From IMG/VR virus record IMGVR_UViG_3300034198_016918, positions 1-35,891 of that record: a stretch of DNA of 35,891 nucleotides. One strand, 5' to 3'. Positions 6,560 through 14,962 of this stretch are shown piece by piece (position 1 is the stretch's first letter; every line of letters starts with the position of its first letter). Position numbers and translations under genes: made by a program. This DNA is from a virus. The notes under the pieces are model-generated. The model was not told the origin of the DNA and did no database searches. It saw only the letters and a list, made by a program, of their open reading frames with translations.

Positions 6560-7096
6560 TTAGCTGGAAAAACTTGCGGCAACTCTTGCAAGATTTGGTT
6601 CACTTAAAGAACTAATAAACTCTTCTGGCAGGTTGCATGCCTGCGCTGTTTGTACAACAATTGCCATTGCCACCGGGGAAAACAATTCTTTTTGTCTACA
6701 GATTGTCCAGGCAAATAAGAATGACCTGGGATCTTCTGCCGCTTTACCTAAGCCGACGGACAATCCTCCATAGAGCCCTGGCGCCACTTGAAACACATTG
6801 CCAAGAAGCTGATTTATGCTTGGATTTGCCATGAGTGCTGCAGCAAAATCAACCCATTTAGGTGATGAAGGGATTGGCTTTTTCTCCCAAGTGCGATGCA
6901 ATAAACCTTCAGGCTCACCTAGGGTGATAGTTTCTTGTTGCAGGAGGTAGTGAGTAGCAGGATCGTATTCAGGCATAGGATCTTGCTGCAACAGAAGCAC
7001 CGTAAAGATCGTCGTATCCAACCCTACAATGGGCTCATCGTCTTGCCTGGGGTAAAGAACGAGAGGGCCAGATGGTAGCGTGTATAGGTATTTCAT
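6560..7096 (-). CDS. Putative tail-fibre assembly protein, 178 aa
   Basis: ATG 7096 follows the stop of the fibre gene directly. The N-terminal part (MPEYDPATHYLLQQE, then HRTWEKKPIP) has the pattern of small proteins encoded after tail-fibre genes in many phages. They often act as fibre chaperones or caps. The C-terminal half is helical (WVDFAAALMANPSINQLL). Its position after three fibre-like genes is the main support for the role. It could instead be a minor virion protein. Confidence 0.55.
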   Translation of the reverse strand: MKYLYTLPSGPLVLYPRQDDEPIVGLDTTIFTVLLLQQDPMPEYDPATHYLLQQETITLGEPEGLLHRTWEKKPIPSSPKWVDFAAALMANPSINQLLGNVFQVAPGLYGGLSVGLGKAAEDPRSFLFAWTICRQKELFSPVAMAIVVQTAQACNLPEEFISSLSEPNLARVAASFSS

Positions 7097-7789
7097 TTAA
7101 TCAATAAACAATGATTGTATACGGGCCCATGAACCATTGTCACTACTTGTGCTAAAGTTTTGGAGTGATAAGACGCTATTACCATAAAACTTAAATTGAT
7201 ACATGCAATGCCCTGGCCGTGCTGCAGAATCATCATGAGTAACAGTAGCACTATTGCTTAGAACAGAAATTTTGTGCCTATTTTCTTCCGCAAAAATGTT
7301 AGTTATAGTAACAGTTAGTGTATGTTGAACGGTAGTATCTGGGACATTAATGTTAATTGAGTCCGTGGAAGTTCTTGATGTATTGACGATGCCTCCGCCA
7401 GTGCCTGAAATCGTGGATGAAGCCGTCTTGGTCCATTTCCATTCTCCAAAACTTCCATCTCTTTTTGTAAACCATGTTGAACCACTGCCTTTGCTATACG
7501 AATAGCCACTAGCCATCTGGCTTTGATCGTGAGTAGATGGATTCCAAGGAAAGTTGCTATTGCCATTCCAATTAAAAAGAACTACCCCATTTGTTCCTAC
7601 GTTAGTCAATGAAAAGGTCTGAGACTCGGTAAAGCCACTTATAGACGATGTAACAAAGGCTGGGCTTGCTGTGCCAACGTTGTTAAAATTTGCCGTTGGT
7701 GTTTGACTGCTGGGCCCTAGGATCCGTCGGCCGGCAAGCGATGGGATCTGTGGAAGTACAAAGAGACTACTATTTCCCCAAAACTCCAT
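7097..7789 (-). CDS. Tail fibre or receptor-binding protein, C-terminal type
   Basis: I chose ATG 7789 (TAATG overlap, preceded by AGGAGG) over the upstream start, giving 230 aa. The sequence is rich in Ser, Thr, Asn and Gly with alternating beta patterns (TSISGFTESQTFSLTNVG, HTLTVTITNIFAEENRHK). That is typical of trimeric fibre or adhesin tips. It ends with CMYQFKFYGNSVLSLQNF. No enzyme motif is visible. As the last of the fibre genes it may carry receptor specificity. Confidence 0.6.
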   Translation of the reverse strand: MEFWGNSSLFVLPQIPSLAGRRILGPSSQTPTANFNNVGTASPAFVTSSISGFTESQTFSLTNVGTNGVVLFNWNGNSNFPWNPSTHDQSQMASGYSYSKGSGSTWFTKRDGSFGEWKWTKTASSTISGTGGGIVNTSRTSTDSININVPDTTVQHTLTVTITNIFAEENRHKISVLSNSATVTHDDSAARPGHCMYQFKFYGNSVLSLQNFSTSSDNGSWARIQSLFID

Positions 7790-8478
7790 TAGCCACCCCT
7801 CCTGCCAGGAAGCTGACATTTCAAACCAGCACCACCACCAGTAGAGGCCTGTGTGCATTGGAAACGAACAGAAGCACCTTGTGGAATTGTTAGGGCAGTG
7901 AATCCACCAGTTCCATTAGTAAACGCTGTAGAAAATGTTCCGCCGGTTGATCCCCTGCTAGTGTTTGCGCCAACAGCAATTGTAGGCAATGTAGAAAAGA
8001 TCGATGTATAAGTACCGCTCAATGAAATGCGAATATCAAGCTGCAATGCTGCGCCTGTAATAAGAGATCCAATATCACAAGACCAAACCGGTACGGCTGT
8101 AGATGAGCTAAAAACAAAAGTATATGCAAAATCGCCAAATACTTCTAGCACTGCTGCAGCAGTTATGCCAGCTGTGGGAGACGACAACGCAATCACTGGG
8201 TCACTTAATGCAGCAAGTAGATTTGATATAATTGTTAACCCCGCAAGTGTTGCCTCTTGTGGCGCTCCCGTTCCACTAGTCGGTCCAATTAAAACTCGGC
8301 CAGCGGTCATCACTAGACCGCTAGACGTGATTGCGCCATGGCCCACGGGCGCCATGCTGTTATCTGCAGCCTTGATATACAGCCTCTTGTTTGTTGCATC
8401 CCAAGCCGGCTCACTAACTTGAAAAGCGCTTGCTGTTGGAACCGTGGAGCCCCTTTTAAACTGTAAAAGAATTGCCAT
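7789..8478 (-). CDS. Fibre-like protein with Mtd_N-like N-terminus
   Basis: This 229-residue protein starts at ATG 8478, overlapping the previous stop. Its first 45 residues ([19 protein letters not shown], then EPAWDATNKRLYI) match the Mtd N-terminal type domain that attaches receptor-binding proteins to the phage. The neighbour at 8478-9749 has a related start, so the two may be paralogues. The rest is Ser/Thr/Gly-rich beta sequence. The end of the gene overlaps the next one by the TAATG junction. Confidence 0.65.
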   Translation of the reverse strand: MAILLQFKRGSTVPTASAFQVSEPAWDATNKRLYIKAADNSMAPVGHGAITSSGLVMTAGRVLIGPTSGTGAPQEATLAGLTIISNLLAALSDPVIALSSPTAGITAAAVLEVFGDFAYTFVFSSSTAVPVWSCDIGSLITGAALQLDIRISLSGTYTSIFSTLPTIAVGANTSRGSTGGTFSTAFTNGTGGFTALTIPQGASVRFQCTQASTGGGAGLKCQLPGRRGG

Positions 8479-9749
8479 TAGAATGTGCCGCAGTCAATTG
8501 TGACGCCATCAATCGTGCCTCCAGTAATTGCGACATTATTTGCGTTTTGAGTTGCAATTGTTCCTAGCCCAAGGGTAGTTCGAGCTGCGCTGGCATCAGC
8601 ACTATTGATAAGGCTGCGACCAAATTCAGTTAGCGTTGTTGTTGCTGCTGTGTTTGCTCCAGTAAAGTACGGCAGTGCATTTGCTGAAGAAGTTAAGCCT
8701 GCCAATGCCGCTAGGTCAGCGTCATAAGCTTGAACATCAGTGCCAATCACAAGACCCAACGCTGAGCGTGCTCCTGATTGCGTTATTGCACCAGTGCCGC
8801 CGTTTGCAATGGCAAGAGTGCCAGTAATGCTGGATGCCCCGAGATTTAAGGCAAGATTATTTGTCTCAAAAACAATTCCGCCATTAGCCTTTAAGTTTAC
8901 GTCTAATTGATTGCCAGTTAAAGTAAGGCCATTTCCTGCGGTAAAATTTGCACCTGTGCTGGCAATCGTGATTGAGCCTGATCCATTTGTAATTGATATG
9001 CCAGTTCCAGCGGTTAGGGTTGCTTTTGTTAAGGTGTTTCCAGTGCTATTTCCAATTAATAGCTGACCATTTGCAAAGCTGGTCTGCCCCGTTCCTCCCA
9101 ATGCGACTGAAACTGTCGTAAATCCTGTGCCCAGTGCTCCGCTAGTCAGAGTGCCAACAGATGTCAGGCTGCTGCTAGTGACGCCAGAGCCTAATGTGGC
9201 TCCAGACAGGACAGAAGCGCCTGCAATACGAAAGGCTTTCCCAGTGGCAAGCTCCAGATTTTCTGAGGAAGTCCAAGAGCTTGTAGCACTGATCCAATTA
9301 AAGGTCTTATCGGTAGTACCCTTAAGGGTGATTCCACCACCATCAGCAGTAATATCAGTAGGGGTGTTAACAGTGCCTAGTTCAATGTTTTTATCATTAA
9401 CACTGATTGTCGTACTGTTGACGGTTGCGGTTGTTCCATTGACTGTCAAATTGCCCCCAATGGTGACCGCGCCAGTTGTTGACAGAGTGGAGATTGTTGC
9501 GCCTGAAAAATCAAGCGTCCCCGTGAAAGTCTTTGCACCTGATATGGTTTGAGTGTCGGTTAGACTTACAAATGCCCCTTTGCCGGCAATGGCTTCAATG
9601 ACTGTCGCAGAACCGCCAGCCCCGCCAGTTCCTTTGCCGTAATAAAGAACATTTCCGACTTCATTAAACGCAAGTTCTGCATTTTCAAGGCTAGCAGGAG
9701 CCCCTAGTGCTCCGCTTGCCCTCCGCTTAATCCGAATTAAGTTTGCCAT
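8478..9749 (-). CDS. Tail fibre protein with repeats, 423 aa
   Basis: The start ([18 protein letters not shown], then [18 protein letters not shown]) is an Mtd_N-like attachment domain. A long Gly/Thr/Ser-rich shaft follows, with repeated turns such as [16 protein letters not shown] and [16 protein letters not shown] that are common in phage tail fibres. Near the end come KTFTGT-like and [15 protein letters not shown] blocks, also typical of fibres. No catalytic site is seen. It lies in a chain of adsorption genes and shares TAATG coupling with the next. Confidence 0.75.
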   Translation of the reverse strand: MANLIRIKRRASGALGAPASLENAELAFNEVGNVLYYGKGTGGAGGSATVIEAIAGKGAFVSLTDTQTISGAKTFTGTLDFSGATISTLSTTGAVTIGGNLTVNGTTATVNSTTISVNDKNIELGTVNTPTDITADGGGITLKGTTDKTFNWISATSSWTSSENLELATGKAFRIAGASVLSGATLGSGVTSSSLTSVGTLTSGALGTGFTTVSVALGGTGQTSFANGQLLIGNSTGNTLTKATLTAGTGISITNGSGSITIASTGANFTAGNGLTLTGNQLDVNLKANGGIVFETNNLALNLGASSITGTLAIANGGTGAITQSGARSALGLVIGTDVQAYDADLAALAGLTSSANALPYFTGANTAATTTLTEFGRSLINSADASAARTTLGLGTIATQNANNVAITGGTIDGVTIDCGTF

Positions 9750-9752
9750 GGC

Positions 9753-9992
9753 TTAAAAGTTGCCTCCGTCTGTGATTGTAAATTTGGTAATGGTTGAATC
9801 AGCTATAAACTTAGATTGAGCTGTTGAGTAATAAAGAAGAGAGTTCCCTACTTTTCCCCCTACATCAACATCAACTAAATTTGAAAGAGTTAAAGCCGCA
9901 GAGCCAGGCGGGCCAGGCGGGCCAGGGGTTGCAACGCGAGCCACCGCAGGACCAGACGGAACAGAGACCCGAACAACAACTGGACACGTCAT
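9753..9992 (-). CDS. Short collagen-like fibre connector, 79 aa
   Basis: ATG 9992 overlaps the stop of the preceding gene (ATGA). A small Val-rich N-terminus leads into ATPGPPGPPGSAAL, a collagen-like Gly-Pro-Pro tract. A domain LVDVDVGGKVGNSLLYYSTAQ follows that resembles fibre-shaft modules. It ends four bases before the next fibre gene. It may be a trimerising connector between an upper baseplate part and the fibre. Too short for a firm assignment. Confidence 0.55.
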   Translation of the reverse strand: MTCPVVVRVSVPSGPAVARVATPGPPGPPGSAALTLSNLVDVDVGGKVGNSLLYYSTAQSKFIADSTITKFTITDGGNF

Positions 9993-10357
9993 GGATCCCT
10001 CCGGCTGGTACGCAAAGCGACAGAAAAGGGCCCTGTCGCCAAGAAGCAGTCATCTGCTGTTGTGGATCCAGGTGGGACCAGCAAGCAGTCGTAGCGATAG
10101 GCACCGCCGACCTTGAGGCCGTTCACCAATGCTTCAGGGGCGATCAACCGAACACGCCCCGCAGTTGGCTGCGCATCAACGGTGATGGCCTGGATATTGC
10201 GCCCCTTCTCATCGGAAATCGTGGCGTTCACATCCCAGCCAACAAACTGCCATGGGATTGTTTGAGCGGTATCAGAAAAAAGCTCAAACACTTTCAGCGC
10301 ATCAATGCCCTGCTCCGCTTCCCATGTTTCGCCTTCTATCCAAGCCACGAGCGGCAA
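9989..10357 (-). CDS. BppU-like or fibre N-terminal domain protein
   Basis: About 122 aa from a TTG start at 10357; a GTG three codons later is also possible. The sequence follows an Ig-like beta pattern (PWQFVGWDVNATISDEKG, TAGRVRLIAPEALV, GGAYRYDCLLVPPG) seen in upper baseplate or fibre-anchor domains such as BppU. It sits first in the run of fibre genes and is coupled by ATGA to the collagen-like ORF. The non-ATG start and the GGGAAAACT motif 15 bases upstream are notable. Role inferred from the pattern and position. Confidence 0.5.
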   Translation of the reverse strand: MPLVAWIEGETWEAEQGIDALKVFELFSDTAQTIPWQFVGWDVNATISDEKGRNIQAITVDAQPTAGRVRLIAPEALVNGLKVGGAYRYDCLLVPPGSTTADDCFLATGPFSVALRTSRRDP

Positions 10358-10371
10358 GCTTTTGCTGCTTT

Positions 10372-10380
10372 AGTTTTCCC
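10372..10380 (-). repeat. GGGAAAACT junction motif
   Basis: Read on the minus strand, this copy lies between the terminator at 10388-10413 and the start of the gene ending at 9989. Confidence 0.5.
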
Positions 10381-10387
10381 TGGTCAC

Positions 10388-10413
10388 AAAAAAGGGGAGG
10401 CCGAAGCCTCCCC
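10388..10413 (-). terminator. Intrinsic terminator after the capsid module
   Basis: On the minus strand GGGGAGGC-TTCG-GCCTCCCC is an 8-bp perfect stem with a stable TTCG tetraloop, followed by TTTTTT. It closes the capsid module after the putative decoration gene and should limit transcription into the fibre genes. Confidence 0.88.
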
Positions 10414-10431
10414 ATGGACGCAGCGGGGCGA

Positions 10432-10917
10432 TCAGCCGCGCTGAATGTGGATCGTGGCGCCGGTGGCGTTGGCAGGGGCGGCCAGGTTGCCGGCACCGCC
10501 TGCACCGGCGACCAGCCGGAGGGCCACCACGCGAACGTCGCCGGTGATCGAGGGAGAAGCCGCAGCTTTCACAATGGCCTCAATCTGAGCGCCGGAGAAT
10601 CCGACCTCAGTTTGATCGGTGCCGCTGAACACGATGCTGCCGATCCGGGAATAACCAGACGGGTTGGCATCGCCAACAACGCCACCGGCAGCCACGTGGG
10701 CCACCTCAATGTGATACCCACCCGCAGCATTGCTGAGAGCGCCCACGGCCACGATTTTGACGAAATCGCAGGTGTTGAGCTTAAAGGGCAGCACCTTGGC
10801 GGCGCCGGTGCGGGTCTCGGCGGCTACGCCCTCGCCAGCACGCACGGCGCCGAGGAGAACAGAGTCGCGGTCGATGAAAAACGCCTTGCGGGCGGCTAAA
10901 CCAGTTGCCTTAGGCAT
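10432..10917 (-). CDS. Putative capsid decoration protein, 161 aa
   Basis: ATG 10917 is 36 bases after the capsid-gene stop. The protein is Ala/Gly/Val-rich with long beta-prone stretches (VKIVAVGALSNAAGGYHIEV, DVRVVALRLVAGAGG) and no enzymatic motif. A small beta-rich gene straight after the major capsid gene is the usual place for a decoration or head-stabilising protein. The strong terminator downstream sets it as the last capsid gene. The function is inferred from position and composition. Confidence 0.55.
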   Translation of the reverse strand: MPKATGLAARKAFFIDRDSVLLGAVRAGEGVAAETRTGAAKVLPFKLNTCDFVKIVAVGALSNAAGGYHIEVAHVAAGGVVGDANPSGYSRIGSIVFSGTDQTEVGFSGAQIEAIVKAAASPSITGDVRVVALRLVAGAGGAGNLAAPANATGATIHIQRG

Positions 10918-10953
10918 GGGTCAAAAGGGGAATGAAGGACGGAGGTAAACCAA

Positions 10954-11922
10954 TCAGGCAGTGATTGCAGCGTTGGTGATGTTGTAAAGCCGGGCGGCTG
11001 CCCGCTTGTTCTCAATCACCATGGCGGCGTGCCACGAGATCCGGGTAATCCGGGTCGGGGTGGTGGTGCTCTCGCCCACGTCGTAGATGGTCAAGCCGGG
11101 CTGGATGGAGCCGTCAGCGGTCAAGCTGGGGCCCTGGACACCGGACACGAGCCCTTCGCCCATAGAGACGCAATACACGCTAGTGGTGTTGGCGCTGGCG
11201 CCTTCATCAAAGCCCTGGATTGCAACGTTCTTGGCGTCCACGTCGGTGCGGATGATCTCCACGTCGCCGTAGAACATGACCGAACGGCCCAGTTCGTTGA
11301 GCTTGAAATCAACGGTGCCGGAAATACCAACGGCGCGAGAGGCGGCGTTGAATTTGAGGGCCATCTTCTTGCCCATCACCAGGCGCTTCATGCTGTTGGG
11401 GCCGTCCACAGCATCAATCAGGTCGTCGAGAGCGGCAAAGCTCAGGCCAGCGCCGGTGGCGTGGTTAGCAATAGCCTGAGAGGATCCGACGGTGATCTTC
11501 TTGCGGAGGCCGTCCATCTCGCGGGCGTTGCTCTGGCTGGCGTCACCCTTCACGAAATCGCGCTCAATCCGCATGCGCAGGGCACGGGCCGAGGCTTCGA
11601 TTTGGCGAGCGTGAGCATTGGCGCCGAATAGGGCGATCTTGCTGGAGTCCGTCTTAATGTCCTTGCCGTAAATCTTGAGGACTTCGGCTTCGGTGACGGT
11701 GCTGCCTTGGGTGTCGTCGTTGGCCTCATCAAACAGACGAGGCTGCGAATCGGGCAGCTCGTCGTCCATGGCATAGACGTAGGCGCCGCCTTGGGTATCA
11801 ACCCAAGGGATCACCGGGGCCAGTTCGCCGGTGTTGAGGATGGCGCGAACGCCAAGCTCCAGGCCGGAGGCGTTGGCTTGAGTGCGGAGCGCAAATTGCT
11901 CCCAAAGAGTCGTACTTGCCAC
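10954..11922 (-). CDS. Major capsid protein (HK97-fold type)
   Basis: The product is 322 aa from GTG 11922; no in-frame ATG is available upstream. It shows a major-capsid pattern: an N-terminal helix with LWEQFALRTQANASG, a middle with EADSKI-like VLKIYGKDIKTDSSKIALFG, a spine helix around ARALRMRIERDFVKG, and a C-terminal beta part with GDVEIIRTDVDAKNVAIQGF and TRITRISWHAAMVIE. The sequence resembles phage structural proteins with an AFDDLIDAV-like segment. It assembles the icosahedral shell around the scaffold encoded upstream. There is no clear Shine-Dalgarno sequence, and its 180-base leader contains three direct repeats. Confidence 0.82.
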   Translation of the reverse strand: MASTTLWEQFALRTQANASGLELGVRAILNTGELAPVIPWVDTQGGAYVYAMDDELPDSQPRLFDEANDDTQGSTVTEAEVLKIYGKDIKTDSSKIALFGANAHARQIEASARALRMRIERDFVKGDASQSNAREMDGLRKKITVGSSQAIANHATGAGLSFAALDDLIDAVDGPNSMKRLVMGKKMALKFNAASRAVGISGTVDFKLNELGRSVMFYGDVEIIRTDVDAKNVAIQGFDEGASANTTSVYCVSMGEGLVSGVQGPSLTADGSIQPGLTIYDVGESTTTPTRITRISWHAAMVIENKRAAARLYNITNAAITA

Positions 11923-11984
11923 GGGTCAAAAATGCGGAGGGGTTGAAGGAAGTTGCAGGTCCAGACAGGGGTTACGGGTTGGCT

Positions 11985-12077
11985 TGGCATCGCGCCTTGC
12001 GTTGGCCGTCGTCTCCGCTGGTGGTGGTCAGTGCCCTGGCATCGCGCCCGGTGCGAGTGACCCGCTGGCATCGCGCC
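11985..12077 (-). repeat. Three direct repeats in the capsid-gene leader
   Basis: On the minus strand GGCGCGATGCCA occurs at 12077-12066, 12048-12037 and 11996-11985. The first and last copies share the longer form CAAGGCGCGATGCCA. They lie in the untranslated stretch between the scaffold and capsid genes. Each contains an ATG, but none opens a plausible protein. Confidence 0.7.
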
Positions 12078-12090
12078 TTGGATCACCCGC

Positions 12091-12099
12091 AGTTTTCCC
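12091..12099 (-). repeat. GGGAAAACT junction motif after the scaffold gene
   Basis: Copy on the minus strand five bases after the scaffold stop codon, at the top of the capsid leader. Confidence 0.5.
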
Positions 12100-12104
12100 G
12101 GTCC

Positions 12105-12923
12105 TCAGCCGTTGCCGTAGTGCTCACTGAGCAGGGCACTACCGGAGAGCTTGCGAACGTCGTCCACTGATCGGCTCTGGACACCGCGAACACCGCGAGC
12201 GCCCACGAAACCGCCGGAACCCTCCCCGCCCTTGGGCTTGAAGAAGGTGCCGACCACGGCAGAGTTGTCGGCCTGCTGGTTCAGCCAGGCCACCGGGTCC
12301 ACGTCCACCCCTTCGGCGGACTTGACTCGATCGCCGTCGCCATCCACAACGAACAGCTTTCCGGTGGCCTCATCCACCCGGAGGTGGCGCCGGCCCTGGA
12401 ACTCCATCCACGCATCGAAGAACGACAGCCCGGAGGCGTCGGCTCCATCGCGGCCCTCGGCGGCCGAAAACACGCCGCGGGCCATGGTCTTGACCTCCAG
12501 CGCAATCCGGCGGGCCTTCTCTGCCTCAGCGGCGGCCGTAGCCTTGCGCACCGCCTCTGAGGCCTTGCTCTCAATCCGCTGCCGCTCGGCGGCGGTGAGC
12601 TGTTCGCGCTCGGCCAAGCGCCGCTCCAGCTCGATCGCCTTCTCCTGGGCCTGCCGGTAGGCATCAGGGCTCAGATCCTTGACGGTGGCGAGCTGCGTCT
12701 CCATCTGCGCCAGCCGGCGCTCCAGTGCTTTGCGGGTCTCGCGCTCCTGCCGCAGGGCCTTCTGGCCCGCTTCGCCGAGGCTTGGATCGTCGGGGTCCAA
12801 CTCCTCGCCGGTGCCACCGCCGTCGCCATCACCCGCGCCTGCGGGGTCGGGCTCTACAGCGAGCCATGGCCGCAGCCATTCGCCAGCAGTCCCGAGGGGC
12901 CAATCAATCTGAGTCTGTTTCAT
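12105..12923 (-). CDS. Putative capsid scaffolding protein, 272 aa
   Basis: The protein begins MKQTQIDWPLG. An acidic Gly-rich stretch (GAGDGDGGGTGEELDPDDP) is followed by a long charged coiled coil from about residue 55 to 145 (ALERRLAQMETQLATVK, ELERRLAEREQLTAAERQ). A globular C-terminal part follows, including FFDAWMEFQGRRHLRVDE, and it ends DDVRKLSGSALLSEHYGNG. An acidic coiled-coil protein directly upstream of the capsid gene is the classic scaffold arrangement. No protease motif is visible, so a separate prohead protease is not supported here. Confidence 0.7.
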   Translation of the reverse strand: MKQTQIDWPLGTAGEWLRPWLAVEPDPAGAGDGDGGGTGEELDPDDPSLGEAGQKALRQERETRKALERRLAQMETQLATVKDLSPDAYRQAQEKAIELERRLAEREQLTAAERQRIESKASEAVRKATAAAEAEKARRIALEVKTMARGVFSAAEGRDGADASGLSFFDAWMEFQGRRHLRVDEATGKLFVVDGDGDRVKSAEGVDVDPVAWLNQQADNSAVVGTFFKPKGGEGSGGFVGARGVRGVQSRSVDDVRKLSGSALLSEHYGNG

Positions 12924-12964
12924 GCGTAGCCGGGGAATCGCTCCGCCGGTGCAAGTTGCTTTGC

Positions 12965-12973
12965 AGTTTTCCC
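12965..12973 (-). repeat. GGGAAAACT junction motif before the scaffold gene
   Basis: Minus-strand copy between the stop of the small gene at 12982 and the scaffold start at 12923. Confidence 0.5.
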
Positions 12974-12981
12974 CGCAGGTT

Positions 12982-13128
12982 TTAGTTAGAAGTTTTAAGT
13001 TGCTTTAACGTATCTCGCACAGCATCTTTAATGATGCGAGCATCTTGCTCACGGTTAAGTAGGCGCTGGCGGTTGGCTAGAGCGATTAGTTGAGCTTGTT
13101 GCGTTAAGGATGAATTTAGTTCTTTCAT
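12982..13128 (-). CDS. Small helical protein, 48 aa
   Basis: ATG 13128 overlaps the TAA of the LamG-like gene (TAATG); the stop is TAA at 12982-12984. The product is an amphipathic, charged helix (QQAQLIALANRQRLLNREQD, AVRDTLKQLK) with no Cys, Trp or membrane segment. The stop/start overlap and even composition support a true gene. It may be a small fibre-associated or head protein; the function is unknown. Confidence 0.65.
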   Translation of the reverse strand: MKELNSSLTQQAQLIALANRQRLLNREQDARIIKDAVRDTLKQLKTSN

Positions 13129-14477
13129 TAGATTAGGCTTGTGATTGATTCTGGTGGGGTGAAAGTGTCGGTGTACAACGCTCTACCCATTGTGCATCGA
13201 AAGCCCTTGAATATAGCACAGCACTCTGGAGAAGGCGTATAATTACGATTAATAACGCTAGGTCTATAAGGATTAGGGAAACCGTCCCCAGCGTCATAAT
13301 TGATATCAACATAATAAGATTCCGATTGAATAACTATCGGGAACAAGCGAAACACTTGCGCTTGAGAAATATCTCCCAAAAATGGTTTAGTGTCAAATAA
13401 TAGGGACCCGTCTAAAAAAATTTGAACACGATTTTTGTAATAAACATAAGCAATGTGCAGCTCGTGAGAACCTTGAAAGTAATAATATGAATCATTTGGC
13501 GTGTACTGAAGTCGCTGAAATCGCAGTAGCCATGCGTCTGTCCGAAAATTTTCAAAATCAATACCAATTTCAACCTTAAATCCAAACAATGGACTTGTGA
13601 TGGAAAAATATGTTTGATTATATCTTCCGCTAGGGTCGTTGGGGTACTTGGGCGCGGGGGCGTATGCAGGGCTTGGAAACTGACCAAGCTGAACCTTTGC
13701 TTCTAACGTCATCGGCAAATCACTGCTAATAAACTCTTCTAATTCAAAAAAGTTATTTATTTCATAGTCAAGTGCAATCACTGGCCGCAATGTTTCTTCC
13801 ATGTATTGCCGCTTTTCTTCGTTGCTGTTTATGTAAGATGTAGCAGTAAAGAAATCACTTGGAAAAAAGCCGGCTTTTCTAACAGGAAGCAACTCATACC
13901 TGGTCAAGTATCCAGATTTTAGCGGAAAGAATATGATTTCTCCTTGGTTTTTTGATCCACTTTGATTCCAAATGCCTAGGGGTATTCCATCAGAAGAATA
14001 GCGAGTGCCAGAAGAGTTTACTGGCATTGTTTTGGTGGCCCGCATGTGTCCTGTAGTTTTATCAACATTAAACCTTTGATCAACAAAAACATAAGCAGGA
14101 TCAAAAAAAGCGCTCATAAAAATAGGCAAATCTATATTTGCACTGAAGGCATAGTTTTTCCCTTCAAATATGTTTTGAACTTCAACCGGAAGAAGAGTAT
14201 CTTGATAGTCTTTTGCTTTTATGACAAACCCCCTGTCAAGGTTGCGTCTTCTAGTCCAAATCTTTTGACTTTTCTTTCTCGTAAATTCAAGCTGCCCACC
14301 CTCACGCTTTTGAGTAAGAGGATTATTCTTTTTCTGTTGTTGAGCGGCCTGGACGGCAATACCTTTTTTGATTCGCTCTAGCCTTTCCTTGTTGCTTATC
14401 TTTGCTCTGTTAGCATATTGCGCCGCCCTAGCAGCTTCGATCAATCTAGGTGGTACGTTAATGCGTACGTTTGTCAT
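13128..14477 (-). CDS. Tail protein with LamG-like (concanavalin-type) domain
   Basis: This 449-residue protein is coupled by TAATG to its upstream neighbour. The first 90 residues are very basic (RAAQYANRAKISNKERLERI, LEFTRKKSQKIWTRRRN). The rest is beta-rich and ends with a concanavalin/LamG-like pattern: SHELHIAYVYYKNRVQIFLDGSLLFDT, given here as SHELHIAYVYYKNR then VQIFLDGSLLFDT. That strand-DG-turn motif is common in phage tail proteins that bind sugars. It is therefore a candidate host-surface binding protein. The basic N-terminus may anchor it to the tail. This stretch is notably AT-rich compared with the capsid genes. Confidence 0.6.
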   Translation of the reverse strand: MTNVRINVPPRLIEAARAAQYANRAKISNKERLERIKKGIAVQAAQQQKKNNPLTQKREGGQLEFTRKKSQKIWTRRRNLDRGFVIKAKDYQDTLLPVEVQNIFEGKNYAFSANIDLPIFMSAFFDPAYVFVDQRFNVDKTTGHMRATKTMPVNSSGTRYSSDGIPLGIWNQSGSKNQGEIIFFPLKSGYLTRYELLPVRKAGFFPSDFFTATSYINSNEEKRQYMEETLRPVIALDYEINNFFELEEFISSDLPMTLEAKVQLGQFPSPAYAPAPKYPNDPSGRYNQTYFSITSPLFGFKVEIGIDFENFRTDAWLLRFQRLQYTPNDSYYYFQGSHELHIAYVYYKNRVQIFLDGSLLFDTKPFLGDISQAQVFRLFPIVIQSESYYVDINYDAGDGFPNPYRPSVINRNYTPSPECCAIFKGFRCTMGRALYTDTFTPPESITSLI

Positions 14478-14917
14478 TAGGACACCACAAAGCCATCAGT
14501 AAACAATAGAACGTCATACGCCCTAGGCTCACCAGGATATAAAACTACGCTAGGGCTTTCAACAAGCAAGAACGCAATCCCTGTATCCCACGTTGTAGAG
14601 CTTCCCGATGTTGTGCCAAGAATAATGTAAGCAGTATTCCAGGTTAGGCCTACGCCATTAGCGCTAGCCTGAAAAGAGCATAATTGTGATGGAGCTTCAA
14701 ATCGTTCACTGGTGCTGTTATAGCTGCCGGCAGGCAGTGTCCATTGATGCCTGGCGTATCCATTGCCGCTGATCTCGGCCGCATCCCATTGGGCCGTCGT
14801 ACTGCCAGCAGAAAGGCTCCCAGAATTGACCGCAAGGCACAGTCTGGCTCTTCTGCCTTGATAGCTGCTAGTCCAGATCCTGCCAGCCTCATAAGGTGTC
14901 TGAACAAACGGTGGCAT
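14477..14917 (-). CDS. Hypothetical tail-region protein, 146 aa
   Basis: ATG 14917 to TAA 14477, coupled to the next gene by TAATG. The product is beta-rich and polar (FVQTPYEAGRIWTSSYQGRR, ARLCLAVNSGSLSAG, DTGIAFLLVESPSVVLYPGE), without signal or membrane segments. It sits between a small tail protein and the LamG-like protein, so a virion role is likely. A GGGAAAACT motif precedes it. No family recognised. Confidence 0.6.
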   Translation of the reverse strand: MPPFVQTPYEAGRIWTSSYQGRRARLCLAVNSGSLSAGSTTAQWDAAEISGNGYARHQWTLPAGSYNSTSERFEAPSQLCSFQASANGVGLTWNTAYIILGTTSGSSTTWDTGIAFLLVESPSVVLYPGEPRAYDVLLFTDGFVVS

Positions 14918-14945
14918 GATCTATGACGCTTGGTCTAACTCCAGT

Positions 14946-14954
14946 AGTTTTCCC
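14946..14954 (-). repeat. GGGAAAACT junction motif
   Basis: Minus-strand copy eight bases after the stop of the gene at 14963 and about 30 bases before ATG 14917. Confidence 0.5.
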
Positions 14955-14962
14955 TAACAATT

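Noticed and set aside
8478-9749. Diversity-generating retroelement, because Mtd_N-like domains occur with such systems
   Set aside because: No reverse transcriptase gene and no template/variable repeat pair was seen in the window.
9824-10899. Long plus-strand open frames opposite the fibre, capsid and decoration genes
   Set aside because: Antisense shadows of GC-rich coding sequence: compositions are skewed to Arg, Gly, Ser and His, there are no domains, and they oppose convincing minus-strand genes.
11811-12086. Minus-strand frame across the capsid leader, opened by ATGs in the repeats
   Set aside because: Its downstream half is simply the capsid gene read in another frame and the upstream half is repeat-derived; no conserved protein character.
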